From Caldivirga sp. MU80 (GTDB taxonomy: Archaea; Thermoproteota; Thermoprotei; Thermoproteales; Thermocladiaceae): a stretch of 64,000 bases of DNA. The stretch's first letter is position 1. Every line of letters starts with the position of its first letter. This document shows, piece after piece, positions 34,258 to 42,998 of the stretch. The translations under genes and the position numbers were made by a program. A model generated the notes under the pieces. The model saw only the letters and a program-made list of their open reading frames with translations, searched no databases and had not been told where the DNA came from. The stretch covers positions 1 through 64,000 of the forward strand of contig NZ_LCTF01000005.1 in assembly GCF_001663375.1 (NCBI RefSeq), in the 5' to 3' direction.

Positions 34258-35700
34258 TTAAGCCTTATTGGCCTTTGTGTTCCTGTACCTGGATAATATA
34301 GCGTTAACCAGTTTCTCAGCTGCCTCCTCAACCTCCCGTGGTGCCTTGGCCTCTTCTGGGTATTCCTTGCCTTCGTACTCGCCTGGTAGTTTTCTTGTTG
34401 CGTCTAGGCCTAGTTTGCTGCCTAGGCCTGGTGTTGGGGTTGATGGGTCCAGTTCCTCGGTTGGGTAGTCTGGCATTACCACCACGTCCCTCTGTGGGTT
34501 TAGGTTTGAGGCTATGGCGTAGACAACCTCCCCCAAGTCCCTCACGTTGACGCCACTATCAACCACAACCACCACCTTGTTGTAGACTGGTAGCAACCCC
34601 CATAGGGCCGTCATAACCCTCCTGGCTTGGCCTGGGTACCTCTTCCTGATTGAAACTATTGTCCAGTACCCCACCCCCTCCGGGGGCATGTAGACGTCTT
34701 CGATTTCAGGTATTAGCTGCCTTAGGAGGGGTTTCATGACTTCAATCCCGAATTTAATTATGTTCCCATCCTCAAGCACAGGCTTACCTGTTACGGTTAC
34801 TGGGATTACTGGGTCTTCCCTTGAGTAGATTGCAGTTACCTTGACCACTGGGTATTCCTTGACTATTGAGTAGTAGCCCACGTGGTCCCCGAAGGGGCCC
34901 TCCTTAACGTACTCCCCCGTTAACCTACCCTCAATCACCAGTTCCGCGTTGGCTGGGTAGTTGAGGTTCACCGTGGAGCCCTTAACCAACTCAACCCCCT
35001 CACCCCTAACCACGCCTGTTAGAAGCAACTTATCCAGTGGGTGCGGTACGGGTACACCCGCCATTAGCATTGTGACTGGGTCTGGGCCAAAGACCACTGC
35101 TACCTCGGTTTCACCCTCCTCTGCGTATTGGACGCTCCTCCTCCAAGGCATCCAGTGCATTATGAACCTATCCCTCCCAATGACCTGAAGTCTGTAGTAG
35201 CCGAAGTTAGTGATACCGCCACGCCTAATTATGGATACACCGAAGGTTAGGAACCTGCCGGGCTCAAGGGACCACTGCCTAATGGCCGGTAACTTGCCTA
35301 GGTCAATCTCCCTCCACTCAACCTCCTTAACCGGGGCATTCCTAATTGTCCTTGGGAAGTACCTTGAGGCATCCCTCAACTCGCCGAGGGCCTTAACGGC
35401 ATCGATGAGACCTGTGGGAGGTTTAACGTTAAGTAGATCAATCACTCTCTCAGACGCCTTACTCGGCTCAACGCCGCCCAGGGCTAGGAGGACCCTCTCC
35501 CAGGTGCCGAATAGGTTACCCACGGCCGGTAATGTACCCTCCTTAGTCCTCTCAATAAGCAACGCCGGCCCACCCCTATACATCATGTTCCTTAGTAATG
35601 CAGGTAACTCCAAGTCAACGCTAACCGGCTCACTTAACCTAACCAACTCACCCCTCCCCTCCAATTCACCTAGGTAACCCCTCAGGTCCTTGAACACCAT
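34258..35700 (-). CDS. ubiD: UbiD family decarboxylase
   Basis: A 480-aa UbiD-type enzyme, which uses prenylated FMN to decarboxylate aromatic or unsaturated acids. The N-terminal FKDLRGYLGELEGRGELVRL and the core NFGYYRLQVIGRDRFIMHWMPWRRS (near residues 165-190) are typical. The EGPFGDHVGYY stretch (near 265-275) holds the conserved acidic and aromatic residues. GSKLGLDATRKLPGE (near 430-445) is the usual C-terminal feature. A divergent UbiA prenyltransferase gene 79 bp away may share its quinone-type pathway. No UbiX gene is in the window. Confidence 0.9.
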   Translation of the reverse strand: MVFKDLRGYLGELEGRGELVRLSEPVSVDLELPALLRNMMYRGGPALLIERTKEGTLPAVGNLFGTWERVLLALGGVEPSKASERVIDLLNVKPPTGLIDAVKALGELRDASRYFPRTIRNAPVKEVEWREIDLGKLPAIRQWSLEPGRFLTFGVSIIRRGGITNFGYYRLQVIGRDRFIMHWMPWRRSVQYAEEGETEVAVVFGPDPVTMLMAGVPVPHPLDKLLLTGVVRGEGVELVKGSTVNLNYPANAELVIEGRLTGEYVKEGPFGDHVGYYSIVKEYPVVKVTAIYSREDPVIPVTVTGKPVLEDGNIIKFGIEVMKPLLRQLIPEIEDVYMPPEGVGYWTIVSIRKRYPGQARRVMTALWGLLPVYNKVVVVVDSGVNVRDLGEVVYAIASNLNPQRDVVVMPDYPTEELDPSTPTPGLGSKLGLDATRKLPGEYEGKEYPEEAKAPREVEEAAEKLVNAILSRYRNTKANKA

Positions 35701-35778
35701 TAACGGTTAATCGGCTTGGCTTATTTAAGCCCGGCGCCGAGCTCAAGTTTTAAATGCGGTGGTCTGTGGCTTGGTGCG

Positions 35779-36723
35779 ATGAGGATTAGCGATTTGAGGC
35801 CTTGGCTGGTTTCATTTAGCCCAACGACCCTGACCAGTGCCTTCTCCTCAGTTACCCTTGGCACGGCCCTGGCCTGGTACCTGAATGGAATCTTTAAGCC
35901 CATCATATACGTGATTACCCTATTAGCCATAATGCTTGCCCAGGCCGGGGTTAACCTGGTCCACGATTACGTGGACTACAGCACTGGGGTTGATGTGCTT
36001 TATAGGGCCAGTGGCTTCGCCCATAGGCCCAACCCCATAATTGACCTCGGTTTAAACCCACGTAGCGTTAGGCTGGTGGGCTACATCTTCATCTCCATAA
36101 CAATAGCCGCTGGCGTCTACCTGGCCATTGTGGTTGGCCTCCCAGTCCTAATACTGGGCTTGGCTGGGATCCTGATCGGCATTGGGTACAGTGAGGCACC
36201 CCTTAAACTCCACTATAGGGGGCTTGGTGAGGCCTTCGCTGCATTGGCCATGGGCCCCTTGGTCACGTGGGGATCCTACATAGTGCAAACCAGCATATAC
36301 CTAAACCCAGCACCATTGCTCGTGGGTACATCGAATGGTTTATTCACATTACTCATACTCCTAGGCTCCGGGGCCCTTGAACTGGATGCCTCGAGGAGGG
36401 TTGGTAAGTTAACCCTGGTCCTCCTGCTTGGCCTAAGGAGGGTTAGGTACCTGGTGTATGGAGTTATTGCCTCAATCTACGTGGCCCTGGTCTCCTCGGC
36501 GCTCCTCGGCTACATACCCTACGTATCCCTGGTCTCCCTAGTCCTAATACCGAGGACCCTTAGGTTAGCTGGGCCACTGTTGAGTGGGGATGAGGGGGAG
36601 GTTAGGAGGAGGTGGAGGGAGTTGAGGAAGCTTTGGGCTGGGCCCTTCAGCGTAAGGCTAGTCATACTTGCCATACTGGTCGCCTCAATGATACTGGTTA
36701 GGCTGATACCCTGGATCCCTTAA
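35779..36723 (+). CDS. UbiA family prenyltransferase (MenA-like)
   Basis: About 314 aa with eight or nine helices. NLVHDYVDYSTGVD (near residues 56-69) is the first Asp-rich motif (NxxxDxxxD) that binds the prenyl diphosphate via Mg2+. LELDASRRVGKLTLVLLLG (near 199-217) is the second, in which one usual Asp is replaced. The shape is closest to MenA-type quinone prenyltransferases. ATG 35779 is chosen because TTTTAAAT (35750-35757) lies about 26 bp before it. With UbiD divergent next door, menaquinone or related quinone synthesis is likely. Confidence 0.82.
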   Translation: MRISDLRPWLVSFSPTTLTSAFSSVTLGTALAWYLNGIFKPIIYVITLLAIMLAQAGVNLVHDYVDYSTGVDVLYRASGFAHRPNPIIDLGLNPRSVRLVGYIFISITIAAGVYLAIVVGLPVLILGLAGILIGIGYSEAPLKLHYRGLGEAFAALAMGPLVTWGSYIVQTSIYLNPAPLLVGTSNGLFTLLILLGSGALELDASRRVGKLTLVLLLGLRRVRYLVYGVIASIYVALVSSALLGYIPYVSLVSLVLIPRTLRLAGPLLSGDEGEVRRRWRELRKLWAGPFSVRLVILAILVASMILVRLIPWIP

Positions 36724-36829
36724 AAATAGGCGCCAGCGTAAAAACCCCAGTGATGAGTGAGCTCCGTACTGCAACGTGATGAAGTTAAACCAACTGAACC
36801 ACTTATTAACCTAAGCCAGCCCAGCCACC

Positions 36830-37921
36830 ATGGACTGCGTGGAGGGTGTTAGGGGGTTGCTTAGGGGCCTTGTTAAGGATGCTTACCCAGGCGCATCACT
36901 GGTTGTTATGGCTAATGGGGAGGTTATAATGGATTTAACCGTCGGCTACGCCCAGCTGAAGCCAGTTGAGAGGGAGTTGAGGGGTGGCATGCTGTTTGAC
37001 TTAGCATCACTAACGAAGGCCCTCTCAACCTCAATAATAGTGATGAGGCTCGTGGAGAGGGGGGTTATCCACCTCACCCAGAGGGTGAGTGACGTAATCC
37101 CCGAGTTCTCAACCACAAACGCAGGCTTCAGTGAGGTTAAGGATAAGGTTAGGGTTTGGATGCTCCTCTCACACACCTCAGGGCTGCCGGCCTGGCTACC
37201 CCTCTACAAGTCCGCGTCCAGTAGGGATGATGTTATTAGGCAGGCCTTAACGGCGTTCCCAGTTTACGAACCAGGCTCAAGGGTCGTCTACAGTGACTTA
37301 AACTACATAGTGTTAACTGCATTGGTGGAGAAACTAACGGGCCAGCGCATAGACTCGGTATTCAATGAAATGATTGCCGAACCCCTCAGCCTAGAGAGGA
37401 CGCTCTACAACCCGTTAACGAGGTTCAGTAGGGATGATGTAGTGGCCACGGAGTACGTTAATGAGGCTAACGACGCCTTGGTGGGTATAGTCCACGATGA
37501 GAACGCCAGGGCTATGGGAGGTGTCTCTGGGCATGCAGGATTATTTGCAACGGCCGAGGAGGCGGCTGGGATAGGGAACGCCCTCCTCGAGTCATACAGG
37601 GATGGGGTATTCCTATCGAGGCCGAGTGTCAGGTCAATGTGGACTCCCTGGGCCTGTGGTGAATCATGCTATGGGTTAGGGTGGCAGGTGTACAGGAGGG
37701 GTGTCACAACCAGTGGTGGGGATTTACTAACTGATGGTAAGGCCTTTGGGCACACCGGCTTCACAGGCACTTCAATTTGGATAGACACGGAACTCAACCT
37801 AGTCGTAACGCTATTCACGAATAGGGTTCACCCAACTAGGGATAATAGGAGGATTGACTATGCAAGGCCGGTTATACACAATGCCGTAGTGTCGTGTGCC
37901 GACAAGTTGATTTACCGTTAA
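36830..37921 (+). CDS. Serine hydrolase, beta-lactamase/class C fold
   Basis: A 363-aa protein of the beta-lactamase-like serine hydrolase family. S60-L-T-K63 (FDLASLTKALST) carries the nucleophile and general base, Y153-S-D gives the second motif (usual YxN), and GHTGFTG near residue 310 is the KTG/HTG equivalent. There is no signal peptide, so it is probably cytoplasmic. In archaea these act as esterases or peptidases (for example D-aminopeptidase or LACTB-like); no beta-lactam role is implied. Confidence 0.82.
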   Translation: MDCVEGVRGLLRGLVKDAYPGASLVVMANGEVIMDLTVGYAQLKPVERELRGGMLFDLASLTKALSTSIIVMRLVERGVIHLTQRVSDVIPEFSTTNAGFSEVKDKVRVWMLLSHTSGLPAWLPLYKSASSRDDVIRQALTAFPVYEPGSRVVYSDLNYIVLTALVEKLTGQRIDSVFNEMIAEPLSLERTLYNPLTRFSRDDVVATEYVNEANDALVGIVHDENARAMGGVSGHAGLFATAEEAAGIGNALLESYRDGVFLSRPSVRSMWTPWACGESCYGLGWQVYRRGVTTSGGDLLTDGKAFGHTGFTGTSIWIDTELNLVVTLFTNRVHPTRDNRRIDYARPVIHNAVVSCADKLIYR

Positions 37922-37974
37922 AGGACCGTCGATAAAACCTGTTTAGTACAGTTTTTAAATAGGTTAAAGACTAA

Positions 37975-38238
37975 CTACTCCTCCTCAAACTCCTCCTGCG
38001 TCGACTCCCCAGGCTGGGCCTCCTCCTGGCTTGTGGAGGCTGCTTGAGTTGACTCACCTGCTCCCGTGGCCAGTTCAGCCACGGCGAAGGATGGGCCAAC
38101 CCTCGTTATCTTAACCTTAACCTTATCGCCTGGCTTAGTGTTTGGCACGAAGATGATGAAGCCCCTTATCTTAGCGACCCCATCACCCCTCTTAGAAACC
38201 TCCGTCACCTCAACATCAACGACGTCACCCACCTTCAC
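37975..38238 (-). CDS. TRAM domain protein
   Basis: A small RNA-binding protein with a TRAM domain: VGDVVDVEVTEVSKRGDGVAKIRGFIIFVPNTKPGDKVKVKITRVGPSFA (about residues 3-52), followed by an acidic Gln/Glu/Ser-rich tail. Archaeal single-TRAM proteins bind RNA and act as cold-shock-like chaperones. The start is odd: GTG 38238 cuts into a basic, clearly coding-like stretch (GRPRRRGRGPKP) that is in frame upstream to a TAG at 38316-38314, with no ATG, GTG or TTG in between. The true start may be CTG 38313 or another rare codon. Confidence 0.82.
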   Translation of the reverse strand: MKVGDVVDVEVTEVSKRGDGVAKIRGFIIFVPNTKPGDKVKVKITRVGPSFAVAELATGAGESTQAASTSQEEAQPGESTQEEFEEE

Positions 38239-38372
38239 TGGCTTTGGACCACGGCCCCTTCGCCTGGGCCTTCCCCTATACGTTCCGGATCCTGTTGACG
38301 TTCGTATCGCCAGCTAGGCAGCCGCTAATCCCTTTAATAAACATTTCGTTGGTATATTGATCCAGCCTTAAC

Positions 38373-39422
38373 CTAACCGTGGATCATCCTTATTATCCTC
38401 CTGTACTTTAAGTATAGGGAGTAGTCTATGTAGACCTTATCCTCAAGCATCTCACCCACCGTCCTGGCTAACTTAACCCTACTAGGCAGTAGGTCAGTGG
38501 TCTCTATGTAGAAGGCGTTTGAGCCAGCCCCACTGCCGAAGGTCACGACGAGTATCCTAGACCCCGGCTTAGCCTCCTCAAGGACCTTGGCTAGGCCCAG
38601 TAGGGCTGAGGCATTGTAGGTGTTCCCAATCAAATCAACGACTATACCCGGTTTAACCTTCTCCAGCGGGAACCCAAGCATCTGGGCTACCCTAACTGGG
38701 AACCTGGCGTTGGGTTGGTGGAAGATTGCGTAGTCGAAGTCATTGGGCTTCATACCAAGCTCCTCCATTAACCCCTTGGCGGCGCCTATTATGTGCCTAA
38801 AGTAGGCTGGCTCCCCAGTGAAGCCCTCCCCATGCACTGGGTAAGGTGAGCCATCCCTCCTCCAGAAGTCGGGTGTGTCTGAGGCGAATGGGTAAGTGTG
38901 CTTTATCTCAGCCACTAGGTTAGTTGAGCCTATGATGTACGCCACGGCGCCAGTACCCACCGTGTACTCAAGGTGTTCACCTGGTTCGCCCTGTGATGAG
39001 TCGGTGCCCACCGCTATGCCGTACTTTATCAGGCCTGACTTAACAAGCCCCATTAGGTTGACTATGGCGTCCGAGCCAGCCTTACAGGCGAACTCCATGT
39101 CAACGGAGTAGACCTGCCTCTTAAGGTTAAGGGCATCTATTAATATTGATGATATTGGCTTAACGGCGTAGGGTTTAGACTCAGTACCAGCAAACACGGC
39201 TCCAACCTCACTGGGTGCTATACCGGCCCTGGTTAAGGCATCCCTAGACGCCTCAACAGCCATGGTGACCGGGTCCTCGTCGATGTAGCCCACGGCCTTC
39301 TCCTCAACTAGGTACATGTCCCTTATCCTAAGCGCATCGTCACCCCAGGCCTCGGCTATCTCACGGGTCTTAATCCTGTACCTGGGTATGTAGGCACCCC
39401 AGCCAACTATGCCCACCGCCAT
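38373..39422 (-). CDS. mvaS: Hydroxymethylglutaryl-CoA synthase
   Basis: About 349 aa, archaeal HMG-CoA synthase, which condenses acetyl-CoA with acetoacetyl-CoA in the mevalonate route to archaeal lipids. [15 protein letters not shown] opens the chain, C near residue 111 ([10 protein letters not shown]) is the nucleophile, and [10 protein letters not shown] (near 230) and [16 protein letters not shown] (near 263) hold the other active-site parts. ATG 39422 shares its A with the stop of the DUF35 gene (TAATG), so the three-gene thiolase-DUF35-mvaS operon is tightly coupled; the three proteins are known to form a channelling complex in archaea. Confidence 0.93.
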   Translation of the reverse strand: MAVGIVGWGAYIPRYRIKTREIAEAWGDDALRIRDMYLVEEKAVGYIDEDPVTMAVEASRDALTRAGIAPSEVGAVFAGTESKPYAVKPISSILIDALNLKRQVYSVDMEFACKAGSDAIVNLMGLVKSGLIKYGIAVGTDSSQGEPGEHLEYTVGTGAVAYIIGSTNLVAEIKHTYPFASDTPDFWRRDGSPYPVHGEGFTGEPAYFRHIIGAAKGLMEELGMKPNDFDYAIFHQPNARFPVRVAQMLGFPLEKVKPGIVVDLIGNTYNASALLGLAKVLEEAKPGSRILVVTFGSGAGSNAFYIETTDLLPSRVKLARTVGEMLEDKVYIDYSLYLKYRRIIRMIHG

Positions 39423-39835
39423 TACCAACACCCCTTAACTGGCCTTAACTTGAAGCCGTAATAAATTATGCCGTAGTCGCTGTCCTCCTTAACCCTCCTA
39501 AACACAACCTCAACCTCAGCCCCCTCACCGAGCTTATCTGGGTTGGGGCAGTCCACAAGTTGCCCAAACACCCTGACTCCCCCAAGGTCAGCTATGCCGA
39601 AGGCGAGTGGCCTCTGCTTCTCGAAGTCAGACGTAACGCTCCTAAGCACCGTGTACTCTATTAACTTACCCCTCCTCGGTAGTTCATACTCGTCGAATTC
39701 CCTTGACCCACATTCACACACTGCCCTGGGTGGGAAGTAAACCCTGCCGCACTTCCTACATTTAACAGCGGTTAACCTGTAGTACTGGGGTATCTTCCTC
39801 CAGTACTTGGGTACTGACAGGTTCTGGTCAACCAT
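39422..39835 (-). CDS. DUF35 OB-fold/zinc ribbon scaffold protein
   Basis: A 137-aa DUF35 protein. The rubredoxin-like zinc ribbon is [17 protein letters not shown] (near residues 26-42) and an OB-fold follows. In archaea this protein bridges thiolase and HMG-CoA synthase and hands over acetoacetyl-CoA. It lies one base after the thiolase gene and overlaps mvaS. Confidence 0.9.
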   Translation of the reverse strand: MVDQNLSVPKYWRKIPQYYRLTAVKCRKCGRVYFPPRAVCECGSREFDEYELPRRGKLIEYTVLRSVTSDFEKQRPLAFGIADLGGVRVFGQLVDCPNPDKLGEGAEVEVVFRRVKEDSDYGIIYYGFKLRPVKGCW

Positions 39836-39836
39836 A

Positions 39837-40979
39837 TTACTTCACCACCCTCAGCGTGAACACCACGCTTTCCTGATCCACGCCAACCATATCCTCCACC
39901 ATTGCCGATTCAGCGTTTAAACCGTTGAATGGTTTATCACCCCTAAGCTGCATAACCACGCCGGCCATTTGGTAAACTCCTGATGCACCCATTGAGTTGC
40001 CCACGGCCTTCAACCCACCATCAAGGTTAACCATAACCCTGCCACCCTGGTCGAAGTAACCCTCGTTAAGTAGCCTAAGGGCGCTCCCCCTCTTACATAG
40101 GCCAAGTGCCTCAAGGGCCAGTACACCGAATATACTGTACGTGTCGTGCACGCTAACTACACCGTTGAAATTTTCCAACGGTCCCACCGCCTTAGCAGCC
40201 TCCACCACTGATGACAAGACCGTGTAGTCGTTCCTTGAGGCGAAGTAGGAGTTTGAAGCCCCAAAGCCATAGTTAATTACGCCGATGGCTAAGTCATTGG
40301 GGTTTGGCTTGCTGCATAGGACCAGCGCCGCGGCGCCGTCCACGAAGGGGGAGACGTCGTATAGCCTTAGGGGGTCGGCTACAAGCTCGGAGTCGAGTAC
40401 GTCCTTAAGCTTAGCGGCCCTCTTAAAGTATGCGTACGGGTTCTTGGCACCCCTCTCATGCATCTTAATGGCCCATGTTGCTAAGTCCTCGTACTTGTAC
40501 TCGTAGCTCCTCATGTACTGCTTAGCCATTATTGCCGCTAAGGCTACTGGCGTGGCCCCGAAGTAGGCCTCGTAGTCAGAGTCGAGGAGGTATGAGGCGT
40601 ACTTGTTCTGCTTAAGTGAAATGACCTCGTGTGGCTTATCGACACCAACCACTAGCATGCACCCGTTTCCCGCTGATGCGAGGTGGTTTAGGGCCGTCAT
40701 GATTGCGAAGCCACCTGACCCATCACCATTCTCAATCCTTATTGATGGGATATTCCTGAGCCCAGCATAGTCCCTCAGCACGTTTCCTATGGCCAACTGC
40801 TCCCCGGTTAACTCAGATAGGGCTGAGGCCACGTAAATCGCCTTAATGTCCGGGTTACCAGCGGCCTCAAGGGCCTTTAGGGCTACTTCAGCGAAGAGCT
40901 CCCTGTAACCCTTATCGTAATACCTGCCTGGGGGAGTGATGGCGAATCCATTTATGTAGCCTAATGCCGAATTATGCAT
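39837..40979 (-). CDS. Acetyl-CoA C-acetyltransferase (thiolase), archaeal type
   Basis: About 380 aa. ENGDGSGGFAIMTALNHLASAGNG (near residues 80-103) spans the nucleophile region, where the usual Cys position appears as Gly/Ser-rich, so the catalytic Cys should be checked; VSVHDTYSIFGVLALEALGL (near 279-298) and GGLKAVGNSMGASGVYQMAGV (near 324-344) are thiolase signatures. It makes acetoacetyl-CoA for the mevalonate pathway. ATG 40979 (MHNSAL) is chosen over 40994, as TATTTATTAAG at about 41000-41010 lies about 26 bp before it. Confidence 0.87.
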   Translation of the reverse strand: MHNSALGYINGFAITPPGRYYDKGYRELFAEVALKALEAAGNPDIKAIYVASALSELTGEQLAIGNVLRDYAGLRNIPSIRIENGDGSGGFAIMTALNHLASAGNGCMLVVGVDKPHEVISLKQNKYASYLLDSDYEAYFGATPVALAAIMAKQYMRSYEYKYEDLATWAIKMHERGAKNPYAYFKRAAKLKDVLDSELVADPLRLYDVSPFVDGAAALVLCSKPNPNDLAIGVINYGFGASNSYFASRNDYTVLSSVVEAAKAVGPLENFNGVVSVHDTYSIFGVLALEALGLCKRGSALRLLNEGYFDQGGRVMVNLDGGLKAVGNSMGASGVYQMAGVVMQLRGDKPFNGLNAESAMVEDMVGVDQESVVFTLRVVK

Positions 40980-41065
40980 CGACTCACCCCACACCTGAAG
41001 CTTAATAAATATTGCACACCAGCGCCCAGCGTGATGGTTTTAACCCCACACCCCGGGGTGATACC

Positions 41066-41530
41066 ATGGCCAGCATGCTTAGGTTCATGATTGGGAGGAG
41101 CTTGGTCCTCGGTGACGCCGAGCCAGCCCTAATGGCCCCATCAATATACGTTGCTGAGGAGGTTAGCAATGCTAAGGTTAAGAACGCCGTGCTTGAGGTG
41201 GGCGGTGACGTTATACTGTCAAGTTACGTTAAGCTCCCGGTTAGGGATAAGTCGATTGATTCAGGCATACTCAACCTGGCGGGCGGTCTCGGCGATATAG
41301 TTGCGATAATGCGTGAGTTGATTAGGGTTAGTAGGTTAACTGTAGTTATTGCGGGTTGGCAGCCTGATAAGGGTTGGTCAACTACACCCATGTTCACCAG
41401 TGAGTTAAGTGTCATTAGGAATAAGGTTAGGGCTGTGGCGTCTGCATTCCCACATGATGAGCTGGAGTTAAGCGATAAGTACATCTACGTGCTTTACCTT
41501 AACACTCAGGGTAATGCTAGTGGTTATTGA
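41066..41530 (+). CDS. Unknown protein (methyltransferase-like fragment?)
   Basis: About 154 aa with no membrane segment. ILNLAGGLGDIVAIMRELIRVSRLTVVIAGW (near residues 70-100) could be the back half of a Rossmann-like methyltransferase, but the SAM-binding loop is not present. ATG 41066 is chosen since GTTTTAACC (41036-41044) lies about 26 bp before it. It overlaps the 3' end of the convergent gene by 14 bp. Function unknown. Confidence 0.5.
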   Translation: MASMLRFMIGRSLVLGDAEPALMAPSIYVAEEVSNAKVKNAVLEVGGDVILSSYVKLPVRDKSIDSGILNLAGGLGDIVAIMRELIRVSRLTVVIAGWQPDKGWSTTPMFTSELSVIRNKVRAVASAFPHDELELSDKYIYVLYLNTQGNASGY

Positions 41531-42239
41531 GCGTTGAGGCCAATTCACTGGACATGCCTATTATCCTCCTTATTATGCTAGATGTGCTGCATAGGCTACA
41601 GTTAACGAGCCTACTCATCCTAACCACCTCAGCGTCAACACCCCTACTCCTAAGGGCCCTCCTAACCTCCTCCTCACTGAAGGGTTGGTTTGGGCCGAGC
41701 AGCACCAGGTCGGGCTTCTCCTCCTCCACGACCCTAAACATGTCATCTGGGTAACCCACCCTGGCCTTTGTGACGTACTCTATGGCGCCCAGCACCTTAA
41801 CCCTCTGCTCAGCCGGTATAATGGGCTCCCTACCCTTAACCCTCCTAACACTTTCATCAGTGGACACCACGGCGACCACCCTACCGAGGCTCCACGCATA
41901 CCTTAGGTACTCTATGTGGCCTGGGTGGATTATGTCGAAGGTGCCCGCCACGAAGACCTTCCTCTCTGCTGACTTAGCCAAATCACTGGGCTTCATCCAC
42001 CTAATGTCCCTCAGCTTCAGTACCCTTAAGGCATCCAGCAACCCCTCGGCGTAGGATATGGTAGCCAGGGCAGTCTCATAGTCACCCACCTTGAGGTAGT
42101 GCTTAGTGTCCTTCAGGTAAGCCTCAGCCAACTCCACAACCTCCCCAACATCCCCACCCAAACCCTGCCCTCTCAATTGCTCAAGGGCCTGCTCAACATT
42201 CCTAACATACACCATAACCCTACCAGCCAAATCAGTCAT
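41517..42239 (-). CDS. DUF357-nucleotidyltransferase fusion (RibL/FAD synthetase-like)
   Basis: A 240-aa two-domain protein. Residues 1-80 are a helical DUF357 domain (AEAYLKDTKHYLKVGDYETALATISYAEGLLDAL). Residues 94-225 are a cytidylyltransferase-like domain with the GTFDIIHPGH (HxGH) motif near 98-107 and a C-terminal CSTSSIIRRI (STSxxxRxI-type) motif. This arrangement is known in archaeal RibL-like FAD synthetases and phosphopantetheine-type adenylyltransferases; the exact substrate is open. Confidence 0.82.
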   Translation of the reverse strand: MTDLAGRVMVYVRNVEQALEQLRGQGLGGDVGEVVELAEAYLKDTKHYLKVGDYETALATISYAEGLLDALRVLKLRDIRWMKPSDLAKSAERKVFVAGTFDIIHPGHIEYLRYAWSLGRVVAVVSTDESVRRVKGREPIIPAEQRVKVLGAIEYVTKARVGYPDDMFRVVEEEKPDLVLLGPNQPFSEEEVRRALRSRGVDAEVVRMSRLVNCSLCSTSSIIRRIIGMSSELASTLNNH

Positions 42240-42476
42240 CAGCAGCCTAATGAACTATAGGTTAAAAATACTTACGATAAGTGAAACACCACAGCAACCC
42301 TAGGATTCTAGCGTATTATAAGTAGCAGGCATCCTACATCTGATACTGGTTGAATGAACAATCCCTGCTACACCTAATTTACTGGTCAAGAGACTTAACA
42401 TCCTTAAACCCTATACCCACTAGCAATTACAGGATAAATAACCTAATAGCAACTACATGCATTTTAACTGTTTAAA

Positions 42477-42760
42477 TTGCATGTTTCATGCGTTTCTGCC
42501 ATTTGGTTCATGCTTCTTCGTGTTCATTTGTTTCATCATTGTTTTGCATGTTTCATGCAATTCACCCATTTTGCATTGGATTTAAAACCATTGGAACACT
42601 ATTTCAATTCCTCCATCACCTTTCGATTGGAACAACCATTCAATCCCACCATCAAAACCATCGGAACAAGAATGAACCATACAATGAGCTCTGAAACCCT
42701 GTTCTAATGGCAAACATTTAAAATAAACCACAAAACTTAAAAACCCAAATAAAGCCAGAG
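42477..42760 (+). other. Repetitive, AT-rich CRISPR leader-like region
   Basis: TGCATGTTTCATGC occurs twice (near 42479 and 42549), and a GATTGGAAC / CATTGGAAC / CATCGGAAC motif three times between 42590 and 42670. An A-rich stretch (AAACCACAAAACTTAAAAAC) runs up to the first CRISPR repeat at 42767. 42240-42476 shows nothing. The block may be a leader with remains of older repeats of another type; no gene is seen in 42240-42960. Confidence 0.4.
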
Positions 42761-42766
42761 CAACCA

Positions 42767-42998
42767 GAAGATCTCAAAAGAGAATTGAAGGACATTTCTC
42801 AGTGAGGCCTCATAGAAATTAACACTTTGTAACACGAGGATCTCAAAGGAGAATTAAAAGGGCAACCACTGGCCTATAGTACTCGTCAGTCATTGGATTG
42901 GCGTGAAGATCTGAAAAGAGAATTAAAAGCTCAAAAAGGCAGCTAAGGAGGCGGTTCAAGTCATCCTTTCAATGAGGATCTCGAAGGGGGAATTGAAG
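42767..42998 (+). CRISPR. Four-repeat degenerate CRISPR array overlapping the herA 3' end
   Basis: Four related 24-25-nt repeats start at 42767, 42836, 42905 and 42974, a strict 69-nt period. The core is GA(A/G)GATCTCAAAAGAGAATT then GAAG or AAAAG. Spacers are 45, 44 and 44 nt and differ from one another. The AATTGAAG-like 3' end matches the usual 5' handle of archaeal crRNAs, so transcription is on the plus strand, with the leader to the left. The last repeat is the most diverged (TCGAAGGGGGAATTG) and lies inside the herA coding sequence. There is no cas gene in the window. Confidence 0.85.

Noticed and set aside
34101-34301. 66-aa frame upstream of ubiD's 3' end
   Set aside because: No family signal, odd composition, and it overlaps the end of ubiD on the other strand; nothing else supports it.
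42477-42707. Two overlapping frames rich in His/Phe/Cys
   Set aside because: They arise from the ATG-rich repeats of the leader-like region and have no conserved pattern.
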